Shown: positions 40,605 to 49,025 of the stretch, piece by piece
How the letters are laid out: each line of letters starts with the position of its first letter
How positions within the stretch are numbered: position 1 is the first letter of the stretch
From: Ectothiorhodospiraceae bacterium BW-2
GTDB lineage: Bacteria; Pseudomonadota; Gammaproteobacteria; Thiohalomonadales; Thiohalomonadaceae
Direction: 5' to 3'
NCBI GenBank assembly: GCA_008375315.1
Contig: CP032507.1
Location: 930,001-994,000, forward strand
DNA: 64,000 nt
Notes under the pieces: generated by a model
Database searches by the model: none
The model's input: only the letters and a program-made list of their open reading frames with translations
Told to the model about the DNA's origin: nothing
Position numbers and translations under genes: made by a program

Positions 40605-41082
40605 CAACATTCTCCGGTTGTAATTCAATGGGGGTACAGATTTCGGGGTAGTGATAACCTGCCTGAAGGCAAATGGCCCGGATGATCGGTTTTTTAGCGG
40701 CATTGTCAATATGGCGACAGTTCCATGTCAGCAGATAATCGATACGATGCAGTGCCGCAATCGCAACATGCAGTGCATCAGCCTGAGCTTTGGCCGGTAT
40801 GCCGCCTTGAGTAATCATCAGCTCGGCGAGTTGTTGCGTTTCGCTATCAATTTTCAGTTCAGGGATGGTTTCCAGTGCTTCGAGACGACGCTTTGCCGCC
40901 TCCTCATGACCGGCTGAGGCTTCAAGCAGGGTTAACTCTGAGGTAAATAGTTCGTAGTGGTGGCGCGCTTCGTCCCACCACTCTTGGGTGATCTGTTGCC
41001 AGGCTGCGGCGCGTATATCACGACTGGTACGGGCGGTCAGATAGCTGGGTATTGATGTTTCGATATAGACGGTAGGTTTCAT
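40591..41082 (-). CDS. PIN-domain nuclease (VapC-like toxin) within R-M operon
   Basis: This 163-residue PIN protein starts MKPTVYIETSIPSYLTARTS (first acidic residue in IETS) and carries FTSELTLLEASAGHEEAAKR, then DALHVAIAALHRIDYLLTWN with further active-site acids, and CTPIELQPEN near the end. It probably cleaves RNA when not held by its partner. It lies between mod and res: mod's TGA overlaps an in-frame ATG at 41088, but the family start is the ATG at 41082. The small partner gene overlaps its 3' end. Confidence 0.85.
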   Translation of the reverse strand: MKPTVYIETSIPSYLTARTSRDIRAAAWQQITQEWWDEARHHYELFTSELTLLEASAGHEEAAKRRLEALETIPELKIDSETQQLAELMITQGGIPAKAQADALHVAIAALHRIDYLLTWNCRHIDNAAKKPIIRAICLQAGYHYPEICTPIELQPENVDERG

Positions 41083-41087
41083 AACCA

Positions 41088-44000
41088 TCACCCTACCAGA
41101 TCGATAATTTTCAGTGATTCAATACCGCGATCATCGACAATTTTAACCGCTGCCTTACGATTCTCACCCGCCTCGAATGGGAGCGATTTTGTACCATGAA
41201 ACCGATCCAGCTGCGCTTCATCGAGTTCGGCACGAATATCCTTTTTCAGCCGGTTCCAGCCATCCTTTGCGCCAGCCATCGGGAAAAAGATCTGGCTGGG
41301 GAAGAGTGATCGATCATCGTAATCGACATCCAGCGACCACATCGCGATATTGCCCTTGCCGCCCGATTTCAGTTCGCCCGATTTCGGATCGAAGTAGTCA
41401 AACCCGTGTACCTCAATCTGAAAGCGACCCTCTTTGAGACGGTGCAGCTCGACATCGGGTTGACCCATTAGCCAGAATGACTGATTACTCTGCTTATTGC
41501 TTTTGAGATCATCGGTAAAGAGATCGGGATTCATTTGTGCTTTGAGCGCAGTAATTCCCTTTAAGTGATCAATATCTTTGGCGGCTTCGGGGTCGAAGGC
41601 AAAGGTACAAAAGATAATCATCTTCGGCTGTGGAAACAGCTCACCCGCCTCATTGAGTGCATTGGCAACCTGACGCTGTTCCAGTGCGGTATGTTCGGGG
41701 CCAAAACTGATCACAACGCGGTCGTGGCTATCGATTAGTGTGCCGCTGGCGTGCAGATGGCGGGTGCCCGCTAGCGTCTCTAGCTCGGCAAATTTGAGCT
41801 GTTCGCCCCCTTTGCCGCGAATACCACTTTTCAGCAGCTCATCGCGCCACTGCTGCTGGCGAGAGGTTTCACCACTGCGGGCGATGGTGCTGTCGGCTTC
41901 GGTGGTGGGCAGGGCCTCATCGAGCGATTTAACCGAGGGCGACGGCACCGCCTCCACCGAAAATGGGCCGGTGATGCGTAGTTTGCTTTTGTCGATGGCG
42001 GGCTGGTCGTAGAGGATCTCTTGATCGGCGTGGTCGCTAATGGAGGCGTCCATCTGTTTCTGCATTGCCTGACGGGCGGCGTGAAAGGCGGCAAACGGGG
42101 CTTGAGTGGTTTCAGGCCAGTCGTCCGGCCGATCAAACGGCACCTCCCACTCCAGCAGTTGATTGACTTGGGCGGTTTCGCCCGAAGGCAGTGTCATGGT
42201 TTTGCTGTCGGCGGCGGTGAAGTCGATAGTTTTGCCTTTGCGCCCGCCCTCGGTCACTTTGAAGGGGGTGGTGTGACCTTTGATGCTGCGATTTAGCGCT
42301 GCCAGTGCGGTGTCGATGGCGGGGTGCATTCGGGCATAGATTTCATCAATCTCAGGGTTGTTGGCAATCGACTTGAGGGTGATATGGGGCACGGTTTTAT
42401 AGATAAAGCCGCTCTTTAGCCCCTCTTGCGGGTAGCGCAGCGGGTAGTAGTCGAAGCTGGCAGTCATCAACCGCTGTTTGGCGAGGGTGAGGGCAACGCG
42501 GGATGTGTCGCAGGTGATCCAGCGCCGCCCCCACTTCTCGGCGACAAAGGCGGTGGTGCCGGAGCCGCAGGTGGGGTCGAGAACGAGATCGCCGGGGTCG
42601 GTGGTCATTAGGAGGCAGCGTTCGATTACTTTTTCATTAGTTTGAACAACATAAACTTTGTCAGCACCATAGCCTCCACTAGCGGTATCAATCCATGAAT
42701 TGCTAAATGGAAAATAGGGAAAATCTGATGTGTACCTTCTATAAGAGAGAGTTGTACCGTAGGATTCAAGGCGATTGGTTTTTTCTAATTTAGAAAATCC
42801 GTATTGATTTGTTTTCCAGCCACCTTTTCCTGGAGAAAATATATTATATTGAAAGTTTATATTTACCGATGTGGACTCGCTTTTTGAAGTAGAAGTTACA
42901 GGTGATCTTCTGTAAATGGTTGACTGGTCAGAAAGGTTTACCTTTGGATCAGTCAATTCTTTTTTTGTCAGTTTTCTATGTTGACCATCTTTAGTCAAAA
43001 CATAGTTGTAGTTAACCCATCCGAACCCCGTTCGTTCTTGAAAAAGGTTATTAAATTTCGTTGTATCTCTGTTTTTACCATACCAAATGATGTAATCGTT
43101 TGTGTCTGGCAAAAAATCACCAGTTTGTCCTGTCGTTTTGCGAAATGAAATAATCCCGATAAAGTTATTTACACCATAGAGTTCATCCATCAACTCCCGC
43201 ACATGATGCACATTCTCATCCGATATCTGCACAAACACACTGCCCGACTCATGCAATAACTCTTTTGCCAACAGCAGCCGATCGCGCAGATAGGTGAGAT
43301 AGGAGTGAATCCCCAGCTCCCAGGTATCGCGAAACGCCTTAATCGTCTCCGGCTCGCGGGTTAAGTCCTCATCTTTGCGATCTTTAACATCGCGCTTATT
43401 CACAAACGGCTGAAAGTTAGAGCCGTATTTAATGCCGTAGGGCGGGTCGATATAGATCATCTGCACCTTGCCCGCCATGCTCTCCTTTTGCAGCAGCGAG
43501 TTCATTACCAGCAGCGAATCGCCGGCAATGAGTCGGTTTGACCAACCCTTGTCGTGTTTATAGAAGTCAATCGCATCGCGCAGCGGCAGATTCTCAAACG
43601 GTGCGGCAAAGAGATCGCCCTGGCGCCAGTCGTTTTGAGGTTTTTTACCCCTCTTTGCCGCCTTAATCTGCTTGCTCACTACCGCCAAAATCGAGGCGGG
43701 GTCGATGCGTTCATGCACATGCAGCGAGACGGTATCGACCTCAAAGCTGGTGCGTTCGGCCTTGCCACTCCAATTCAGATAGGGCTGGCTGGCGCGTTTT
43801 AGCTCCTCCAGCGCTGCGCGCATGGTATCGGCATCACCACTTTCCAGTGCCTCATCAATCAGCTGTTCGATATCGGCACGCCCGACATCAAATTGCAGGG
43901 AGGGATCAATGTGTGGATCGTAGTGCCATTCGGTTTGGTGGTCATCGGCATCATTTCCCGGTGTCACCATCCCCACTTCGGGGTTATTTTTGCGTTTATC

Positions 44001-44387
44001 GCTGTGGCGATAGGCGATAACTGCCTTTTCATCGCTCGCTTTTTGCTTGTTGGCCGCCTTTTTCAGTGTGGCGCGTGGCTTTTGGGGTTTCGGCGCAGGA
44101 GGAACAGGGGCGGTCAGTTCGAGTATCGCTTGCGCAGGTGGAGCCGATTCTGTTTCCAAAGTGAGTGACTCTTTTGCGGGTTCAGATTGAATACGGTAGA
44201 TAGCCCCCCCTTTACCGCGCCCCCTGCCGACTAACCCTGCGGTTATAAGTTCCTCTTTAACTGCGAAATAGGCATCATCGGAGATGGCTGTTCCGCCATC
44301 ACGTAACGCTCTAACAATGGCCTGATTACCCACCTGACTGCCATCGGCTGGCAGCAGTGCCAGAATCTGCTCTTTTAATGACTCCAA
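41088..44387 (-). CDS. Type III-like site-specific DNA methyltransferase (Mod)
   Basis: A 1099-residue adenine/cytosine-N4 methyltransferase. An N-terminal winged-helix-like segment (about 1-70), a basic linker, and the catalytic domain with DPPYGIKYGSNF (motif IV) ahead of LVLDPTCGSGTTAFVAEKWG (motif I), the beta-class order used by type III Mod proteins. Between them lies a target-recognition region (about 42.64-43.19 kb) that is visibly AT-rich. A long C-terminal extension follows. The start is TTG at 44387 with a GGAG site upstream. The operon runs mod - PIN - small partner - tiny ORF - res. Since res is truncated, it now acts at most as an orphan methylase. Confidence 0.88.
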   Translation of the reverse strand: MESLKEQILALLPADGSQVGNQAIVRALRDGGTAISDDAYFAVKEELITAGLVGRGRGKGGAIYRIQSEPAKESLTLETESAPPAQAILELTAPVPPAPKPQKPRATLKKAANKQKASDEKAVIAYRHSDKRKNNPEVGMVTPGNDADDHQTEWHYDPHIDPSLQFDVGRADIEQLIDEALESGDADTMRAALEELKRASQPYLNWSGKAERTSFEVDTVSLHVHERIDPASILAVVSKQIKAAKRGKKPQNDWRQGDLFAAPFENLPLRDAIDFYKHDKGWSNRLIAGDSLLVMNSLLQKESMAGKVQMIYIDPPYGIKYGSNFQPFVNKRDVKDRKDEDLTREPETIKAFRDTWELGIHSYLTYLRDRLLLAKELLHESGSVFVQISDENVHHVRELMDELYGVNNFIGIISFRKTTGQTGDFLPDTNDYIIWYGKNRDTTKFNNLFQERTGFGWVNYNYVLTKDGQHRKLTKKELTDPKVNLSDQSTIYRRSPVTSTSKSESTSVNINFQYNIFSPGKGGWKTNQYGFSKLEKTNRLESYGTTLSYRRYTSDFPYFPFSNSWIDTASGGYGADKVYVVQTNEKVIERCLLMTTDPGDLVLDPTCGSGTTAFVAEKWGRRWITCDTSRVALTLAKQRLMTASFDYYPLRYPQEGLKSGFIYKTVPHITLKSIANNPEIDEIYARMHPAIDTALAALNRSIKGHTTPFKVTEGGRKGKTIDFTAADSKTMTLPSGETAQVNQLLEWEVPFDRPDDWPETTQAPFAAFHAARQAMQKQMDASISDHADQEILYDQPAIDKSKLRITGPFSVEAVPSPSVKSLDEALPTTEADSTIARSGETSRQQQWRDELLKSGIRGKGGEQLKFAELETLAGTRHLHASGTLIDSHDRVVISFGPEHTALEQRQVANALNEAGELFPQPKMIIFCTFAFDPEAAKDIDHLKGITALKAQMNPDLFTDDLKSNKQSNQSFWLMGQPDVELHRLKEGRFQIEVHGFDYFDPKSGELKSGGKGNIAMWSLDVDYDDRSLFPSQIFFPMAGAKDGWNRLKKDIRAELDEAQLDRFHGTKSLPFEAGENRKAAVKIVDDRGIESLKIIDLVG

Positions 44388-44502
44388 ATGATTCTCCAGT
44401 AGTGTTACACACCCTAATACAGCAATCGCATACCGATATACGAACCTTTAGCTGATTACTCCAATGTTTTCCATAATAATCCAAATCAGGATAATACCAT
44501 CA

Positions 44503-44811
44503 CTATAAATTAAGAGATGGCTTGTTCTCTTTTATGCAGTATGCAATAAGCCCCCCCATTAGGTTGAGCATAAACCCATGCATGCTGCGATGCCTGGAAT
44601 GTTCAATCTGGGATATGTTTTTAAGCTGGTCATTAATGGTCTCGATAATGAAGCGTTTGGAAAGCATGGCACGATCCCAAAGAGAAAGCAGCTTAGCCTT
44701 CATGTTTTTACGAGCTGATGTGATCAGTTCAACGCCTTTATCAAATAGCTTATCGGCCAATGCCTTACCGATATATCCTTTATCGCCATATAGCTTACCT
44801 GTAAGAGATTT
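44503..44811 (-). pseudogene. IS982-family transposase C-terminal fragment
   Basis: About 103 codons read [40 protein letters not shown] and [20 protein letters not shown], the C-terminal part of an IS982-type DDE transposase (E in IIETIND). The N-terminal two thirds are missing; at 44812 the DNA switches to a 62-bp repeat. The 115 bp between this and mod are the outer end of the IS and mod's upstream region. Confidence 0.8.
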
Positions 44812-44873
44812 TGACGGATAGGAAATCCAACCGCCTACGCCAAAGTATCCCCCAGATCCGGAGCGCCGTCAAG
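44812..44873 (+). repeat. 62-bp repeat, copy 1
   Basis: This segment (starting TGACGGATAGGAAATCCAAC, ending GCCGTCAAG) recurs with one mismatch at 48669-48730. Both copies lie directly left of a RAYT element. It has GACGG...CCGTC ends that could pair, suggesting a small structured repeat or an IS end. Confidence 0.7.
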
Positions 44874-44881
44874 ATTCGGGG

Positions 44882-45280
44882 AATTACGGTGACACTTTAC
44901 CATTTACACTCATTATCTCGTCCGGTAAGATCGCGACCCCTGTTAAAGCAAAGCTTTCGGCCACTGCCGTAGATTGGAAGTGATCCAGTACTTTAGCCCA
45001 CTTTAGGGGAAAGGATGATGGCTTAGTCGTCGTCAAGCCGCTTTTAGATCGCATCGAACGACTTGATGAATTTCTCGACATGCCGGCGAACGCAGAACTT
45101 GAAGCCGCCCTAGCAAAGGGGTAAAGTACTGGGCGCCCGTTGATGGGAGATCAAGCGTTGGCGGAACTGGAAAAGACATTGGGTCGCTCATTGAGACCGG
45201 GCAAGCGTGGTCGCCCGCCATCACAGAGTAAGGGGATGGACAGTTAAAATTAGTGTAATTGGTAAAGTGTCACCGTAATT
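44882..45280 (+). mobile_element. RAYT element copy b, internally deleted
   Basis: This 399-bp derivative keeps both terminal inverted repeats and the 3' part of the transposase (from the PVKAKLSATAVDW region), but has lost the start codon and about the first 120 codons. It also carries a premature TAA in the tail. It cannot transpose by itself. It sits immediately 5' of an ATPase gene, replacing that gene's natural upstream region. Confidence 0.85.
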
Positions 45281-45288
45281 TCCCGTTT

Positions 45289-46878
45289 ATGGAAAAATTC
45301 TTCAATACCGCCGGCCCACAAAAAGCTGATATCAACTACACCATTGACCCACTGAGTCGAGTAGATTGGCAGGAGATCCGTATGCTCATAGCCAATCAAC
45401 GCTACTTTCTGCTCCACGCACCACGCCAGACCGGCAAAACCACGGCACTGCTAGCAATGGTCGAGGTGCTGAATCGGGAAGGTCGATATACGGCGCTCTA
45501 TGTTAATGTTGAATCTGCACAGACAGCGCGCAACAGAGTCGATGAGGGGATCGATACTATCTGCCGCTGGACAGCAAATCAGGTGGAGCTCTTTCTAGGG
45601 GATGACTCACTTATCCGCTGGCTGGACGAGCAAGGAGTCAATCAGAGTCCGCACGAAAAATTACAGACGATGTTACAACAGTGGAGTCGTTACCACCCCA
45701 AACCGATCATCCTGTTTCTGGACGAAGTCGATGCCTTGGTGGGTGATACCCTGATATCACTGCTACGCCAACTGCGATCTGGCTACAACCAACGCCCGGC
45801 GGCCTTTCCGCACAGTGTTGTGCTGTGTGGTGTGCGGGATATCAAGGATTATCGAATTCATCAGGGTAACGGGGAGATTATTACTGGCGGAAGTGCCTTT
45901 AATATCAAAGCGGAGTCACTCACTTTGGGTAATTTTAGTGAAGATGAAGTGCGCCAACTCTACCAACAACATACCGATGCCACCGGCCAAACCTTTGATG
46001 AAGCGATCTATCCCGAACTCTGGCTCGATACCACCGGCCAACCGTGGCTGGTGAATGCACTGGGGCACGAGATTATCTGGCATGATCGGACACTGCGGAA
46101 CCGTAGCCAGCCGATCACTCTCAAACACTATCTGGAAGCACGCGAGCGCTTGATTCGATCCCGTGCCACCCACCTCGATCAACTGGCTGACAAACTCCGG
46201 GAGCCACGGGTTCACCGGGTTATTGCACCGATCCTCGCAGGAGAGAGTGTGGAACAGCACGATCACGACTTGCAGTATTGTCAGGATTTAGGATTGATCC
46301 GCACCCGTCCCGAGCTGACCATTAGTAACCGCATCTATCGCGAAGTGCTGCCCCGTGAATTGACCTACGGCCTGCAAGCCTCCATCACCCACCAAAATCA
46401 GCTCTGGTACCTGTTGCCCGACCGCCGCCTCAATATGGTGAAACTGCTCGAAGCATTTCAGCAATTTTTCCGCGAACACAGCGAGAGCTGGCTGGAGCGG
46501 TTTGACTACAAAGAGGCGGGGCCACAGCTGCTGATGCAGGCCTTTTTACAGCGCATACTCAATGGGGGTGGACGCCTGATGCGGGAATATGCCCTCGGTC
46601 GCCGCCGTACCGACCTGACTATTGAGTGGCCACTGGATGAAGAACAGGGACTGTTCGGGCCGATGCAGCGCATTGTGATTGAATTAAAAATTCAGCGTGG
46701 CGAACTGGAGAAACTGCTCGAAGAGGGCAAACAGCAGACCCTCGACTATGCCGATGGTTGCGGGGCTGAAGAGAGTCACCTGGTCATCTTTAACCGCGAT
46801 AGTGCAGTGAACTGGGGGGAGAAAATCTGGTATCAGCCACCAGAAACAGAAGGTGAGCCGCATCTGTGGGGGTGTTGA
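45289..46878 (+). CDS. AAA-type ATPase with C-terminal PD-(D/E)XK-like domain
   Basis: This 529-residue protein begins MEKFFNTAGPQKADINYTID, the usual start of this family, so the ATG at 45289 is preferred over a TTG at 45259 inside the RAYT repeat. Walker A is HAPRQTGKTTALLAM (about 44-58) and Walker B is IILFLDEVDALVG (about 141). A winged-helix-like middle region and a C-terminal nuclease-like motif follow: GRRRTDLTIEW, then IVIELKIQRGELEKLLEEGK (D...ELK). Related proteins are proposed conflict or mobile-element ATPases; the role is unknown. RAYT b and c flank it on both sides and no good ribosome-binding site remains, so expression is doubtful. Confidence 0.78.
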   Translation: MEKFFNTAGPQKADINYTIDPLSRVDWQEIRMLIANQRYFLLHAPRQTGKTTALLAMVEVLNREGRYTALYVNVESAQTARNRVDEGIDTICRWTANQVELFLGDDSLIRWLDEQGVNQSPHEKLQTMLQQWSRYHPKPIILFLDEVDALVGDTLISLLRQLRSGYNQRPAAFPHSVVLCGVRDIKDYRIHQGNGEIITGGSAFNIKAESLTLGNFSEDEVRQLYQQHTDATGQTFDEAIYPELWLDTTGQPWLVNALGHEIIWHDRTLRNRSQPITLKHYLEARERLIRSRATHLDQLADKLREPRVHRVIAPILAGESVEQHDHDLQYCQDLGLIRTRPELTISNRIYREVLPRELTYGLQASITHQNQLWYLLPDRRLNMVKLLEAFQQFFREHSESWLERFDYKEAGPQLLMQAFLQRILNGGGRLMREYALGRRRTDLTIEWPLDEEQGLFGPMQRIVIELKIQRGELEKLLEEGKQQTLDYADGCGAEESHLVIFNRDSAVNWGEKIWYQPPETEGEPHLWGC

Positions 46879-46886
46879 ATTACGGG

Positions 46887-47139
46887 AATTACGGTGACAC
46901 TTTACCATTTACACTCATTATCTCGTCCGGTAAGATCGCGACATGGCAAGACTTCCCAGAATCATCGTGCCCGGTGTTCCGCATCATGTGACTCAGCGGG
47001 GCAACCGGCGTCAGAAAGTGTTCTTTGAAGAGGAGGACTACGCGCTCTACAAAGATTGGCTGGCAGCAGCTTGTCAGGCAAACAGAGTAAGGGGATGGAC
47101 AGTTAAAATTAGTGTAATTGGTAAGGTGTCACCGTAATT
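46887..47139 (+). mobile_element. RAYT element copy c, MITE-like deletion derivative
   Basis: This 253-bp derivative has both terminal inverted repeats. The transposase starts normally at 46943 (MARLPRIIVPGVPHHVTQRG) but after QAN jumps to the last 20 or so bases of the gene, deleting about 510 bp, including the HTH catalytic pair and the Tyr. Its right end supplies the stop codon of the neighbouring Uma2 gene. Confidence 0.87.
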
Positions 47140-47584
47140 CGAATACTTTGGTAAAATCAACTTTTATTCCGTCGCTTTCCACCATATTTTCGTGAAACAG
47201 ATTTTTGCCTTCTTTATTAACCACAAAAATACTTCTTCCATACGGTTCCACTGTCCAAACGGTTTTTATGCCGGATTTCACAAGGGTATTGGATTTTTCC
47301 AATATAGCCTGGATACTTTGACTTGATGAAATCACTTCAATCGCCAATATCGGTAATTCTTTTACTTTTAAGACATCTTCAAAAAAATTCGGATGTATTT
47401 TTTCTTTTTTAAATACTGAAATATCGGGTGTAAGCCCATTTTCAATATCCAGTGTCAATTCAGGAAGAGGTTGTATTGAATCATCCTGTAATAACTGCCG
47501 CATTACCTGTGCGCAGATATAACTGTGATTTAGTGATGGCATTTTATCCGTCTGTGTATTTGTGGCCTGAGTATTTTCAAGCAT
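47129..47584 (-). CDS. Uma2-family (DUF820) PD-(D/E)XK nuclease-like protein
   Basis: The 151-residue product starts at the ATG at 47584 behind an AGGTGA site (MLENTQATNTQTDKMPSLNH). It has the Uma2 core: LTPDISVF (catalytic Asp) and LPILAIEVISSSQSIQAILE (ExI/V), then KTVWTVEPYGRSIFVV. Function is unknown; the fold is shared with nucleases. Its last codons (about three) and the stop lie in the inverted repeat of RAYT c, so the original C-terminus may have been slightly different. Base composition is more AT-rich than its surroundings. Confidence 0.8.
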   Translation of the reverse strand: MLENTQATNTQTDKMPSLNHSYICAQVMRQLLQDDSIQPLPELTLDIENGLTPDISVFKKEKIHPNFFEDVLKVKELPILAIEVISSSQSIQAILEKSNTLVKSGIKTVWTVEPYGRSIFVVNKEGKNLFHENMVESDGIKVDFTKVFELR

Positions 47585-47674
47585 AATGTCACCTGTTTGC
47601 ATTTCGTCTGTGAGACGCTGACTAAATTTAAAGTTCTTACAATCTAAAATGATAGCTTGGCATTGGAATTTACA

Positions 47675-47749
47675 AGCTAACGTTAGCCATCACCCGACGC
47701 GGAAGGAGCGCTAGCGACTGTAGCGGTCGGGTGGATAGCCTTGTTGGGC
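47675..47749 (-). repeat. attC-like integron recombination site 2
   Basis: On the minus strand it opens with GCCCAAC (perfect RYYYAAC) and closes with GTTAGCT (one mismatch to GTTRRRY). Inner complementary arms CCACCCGAC / GTCGGGTG surround a variable centre. The total is 75 nt. It overlaps the 3' end of the small gene and creates the tail NKAIHPTATVASAPSASGDG, a translation typical of read-through into such sites. Infernal/HattCI scoring is needed. Confidence 0.6.
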
Positions 47750-47886
47750 ATCTTTTCAAGCAAGACTTCTAAGCTGCCGCTATGCGCCTTGAGATATTCT
47801 TTTTCTTGTACCCATGACATACCTTGGGTTTCTTGTGACATCCTATCTCTGATATTTCTCATTAACTCAACGGACTTAATCTTCAT
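47683..47886 (-). CDS. Small PIN-partner protein with attC read-through tail
   Basis: The 67-residue product starts MKIKSVELMRNIRDRMSQET, the pattern of small proteins encoded right behind PIN nucleases (start overlaps the restored PIN stop by 11 bp). Residues 1-46 look like the real helical protein; the rest is read-through into the attC-like site. Antitoxin function is inferred from position only. Confidence 0.55.
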   Translation of the reverse strand: MKIKSVELMRNIRDRMSQETQGMSWVQEKEYLKAHSGSLEVLLEKMPNKAIHPTATVASAPSASGDG

Positions 47887-48342
47887 AATCTATCACCTCT
47901 ATTGGCGTGCGAATCTCTAATATCGGATATCCGAGCCTTAAATTCACAGAATTATAGCCATGTATTCTTTCAAGGTTCACGATATGCTTGAAATTCCAAC
48001 TTACAAGAACATCACATCTACACGACTGATTGTAGTCGTTGCAATGTGCTGCGCATCCACTCGGCTTTTCTTAGACACAACGCCTTCTTGCAAATATGTA
48101 TCTGCTAGATCGTCGGCTTCTTCAGTAAATTCTATAAATTCGATATGATCTATTGGCACAGAAAGCAAGATATCACGAACAGCTTGGGGTGCCGATTCCA
48201 GTTCGGCAATTGTAAGATTTGAAATAACGAGTATTGTTGAGCCTGACTTGAAAGTATCGAATAACGACAAAGACCCCTCCTCGAACTCAACATCGAGGCA
48301 TCCACCAATTACTGATGTGTCTGTATATATTCTACGTTTCAT
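47876..48342 (-). pseudogene. PIN-domain gene inactivated by a 5-bp tandem duplication
   Basis: The frame starts MKRRIYTDTSVIGGCLDVEF (catalytic Asp in TDTS), carries IAELESAP and KKSRVDAQHIATTTISRVDV, then stops at 48001. On the plus strand ACATC occurs twice in tandem (48009-48013, 48014-48018). Removing one unit restores VDVLVSWNFKHIVNLERIHG, then a tail ending TPIEVIDYED at 47876, giving a normal 153-residue protein. A single slippage event therefore separates it from function; it may be recent or a sequencing variant. Confidence 0.82.
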
Positions 48343-48372
48343 TGTTGCGATTAATTTTCGAACCTACCTTTT

Positions 48373-48450
48373 GCCCAACGCAGAGTTCAGCCGTCGTTTT
48401 GCCGTAGCGGTAGCGAAGGCAAAACGGTCGGCTGAAACGACTGGTTAGTA
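48373..48450 (-). repeat. attC-like integron recombination site 1
   Basis: Minus-strand order is CTAAC at 48444-48448, then TTCAGCCG and GTTTTGCC arms with their complements CGGCAAAAC and CGGCTGAA, and a terminal GTTGGGC (perfect GTTRRRY) at 48373-48379. The total is 78 nt, similar to site 2 and in the same orientation, so the interval between the two R' ends is one cassette. It also overlaps the 3' end of the preceding small gene. Confidence 0.6.
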
Positions 48451-48584
48451 TTTGCTGTCAGTGGAAATCCCTGTTTTTCCCATTCTTTCAGATCTTTAAC
48501 AATTTCATGAATATCATAATGATGCACCGCAGCATACTCATTTCGTAAACTGCGAGTCTCTTCAACAACGGGATCATTCCACAT
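48387..48584 (-). CDS. Small PIN-associated protein (putative antitoxin), attC read-through tail
   Basis: From the ATG at 48584 it encodes 65 residues beginning MWNDPVVEETRSLRNEYAAV, homologous to the protein at 40.6 kb. Residues after about 44 (FQPTVLPSLPLRQNDG) are translation of the attC-like site. It overlaps by 11 bp the end of a PIN gene of which only the C-terminus survives, so it is an orphan. Confidence 0.6.
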   Translation of the reverse strand: MWNDPVVEETRSLRNEYAAVHHYDIHEIVKDLKEWEKQGFPLTANTNQSFQPTVLPSLPLRQNDG

Positions 48585-48668
48585 TGGTGCTTCCTTCAAG
48601 TAGTTCTTCAGGGGTACAAAGAATCGGTGGCTTAAATCCTAACTCTTTGCATACACTCTCAAGATGAG
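48574..48668 (-). pseudogene. C-terminal fragment of a PIN toxin
   Basis: About 30 codons survive, reading THLESVCKELGFKPPILCTP then EELLEGSTNVE and a stop. The CTPEEL ending matches that of the intact PIN at 40.6 kb (ICTPIEL). The upstream part is lost at the 62-bp repeat. Confidence 0.65.
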
Positions 48669-48730
48669 TGACGGATAGGAAATCCAACCGCCTACGCCAA
48701 AGTATCCCCCAGATCCGGAGTGCCGTCAAG
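48669..48730 (+). repeat. 62-bp repeat, copy 2
   Basis: Second copy of the repeat at 44812-44873, differing by one base (GAGTGCCGTC against GAGCGCCGTC). It ends exactly at the first base of RAYT element d. Confidence 0.7.
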
Positions 48731-49025
48731 AATTACGGTGACACTTTACCATTTACACTCATTATCTCGTCCGGTAAGATCGCGACATGGCAAGACTTCC
48801 CAGAATCATCGTGCCCGGTGTTCCGCATCATGTGACTCAGCGGGGCAACCGGCGTCAGAAAGTGTTCTTTGAAGAGGAGGACTACGCGCTCTACAAAGAT
48901 TGGCTGGCAGCAGCTTGTCAGGCAAATGGCGTGATGGTTTGGTGCCCCTGAGTGTCAAGATACCCTGAGACCACCCCTGATGAGAAATGAATGTAGAATC
49001 AGGGGGGCAACAGAGGAGATACACG

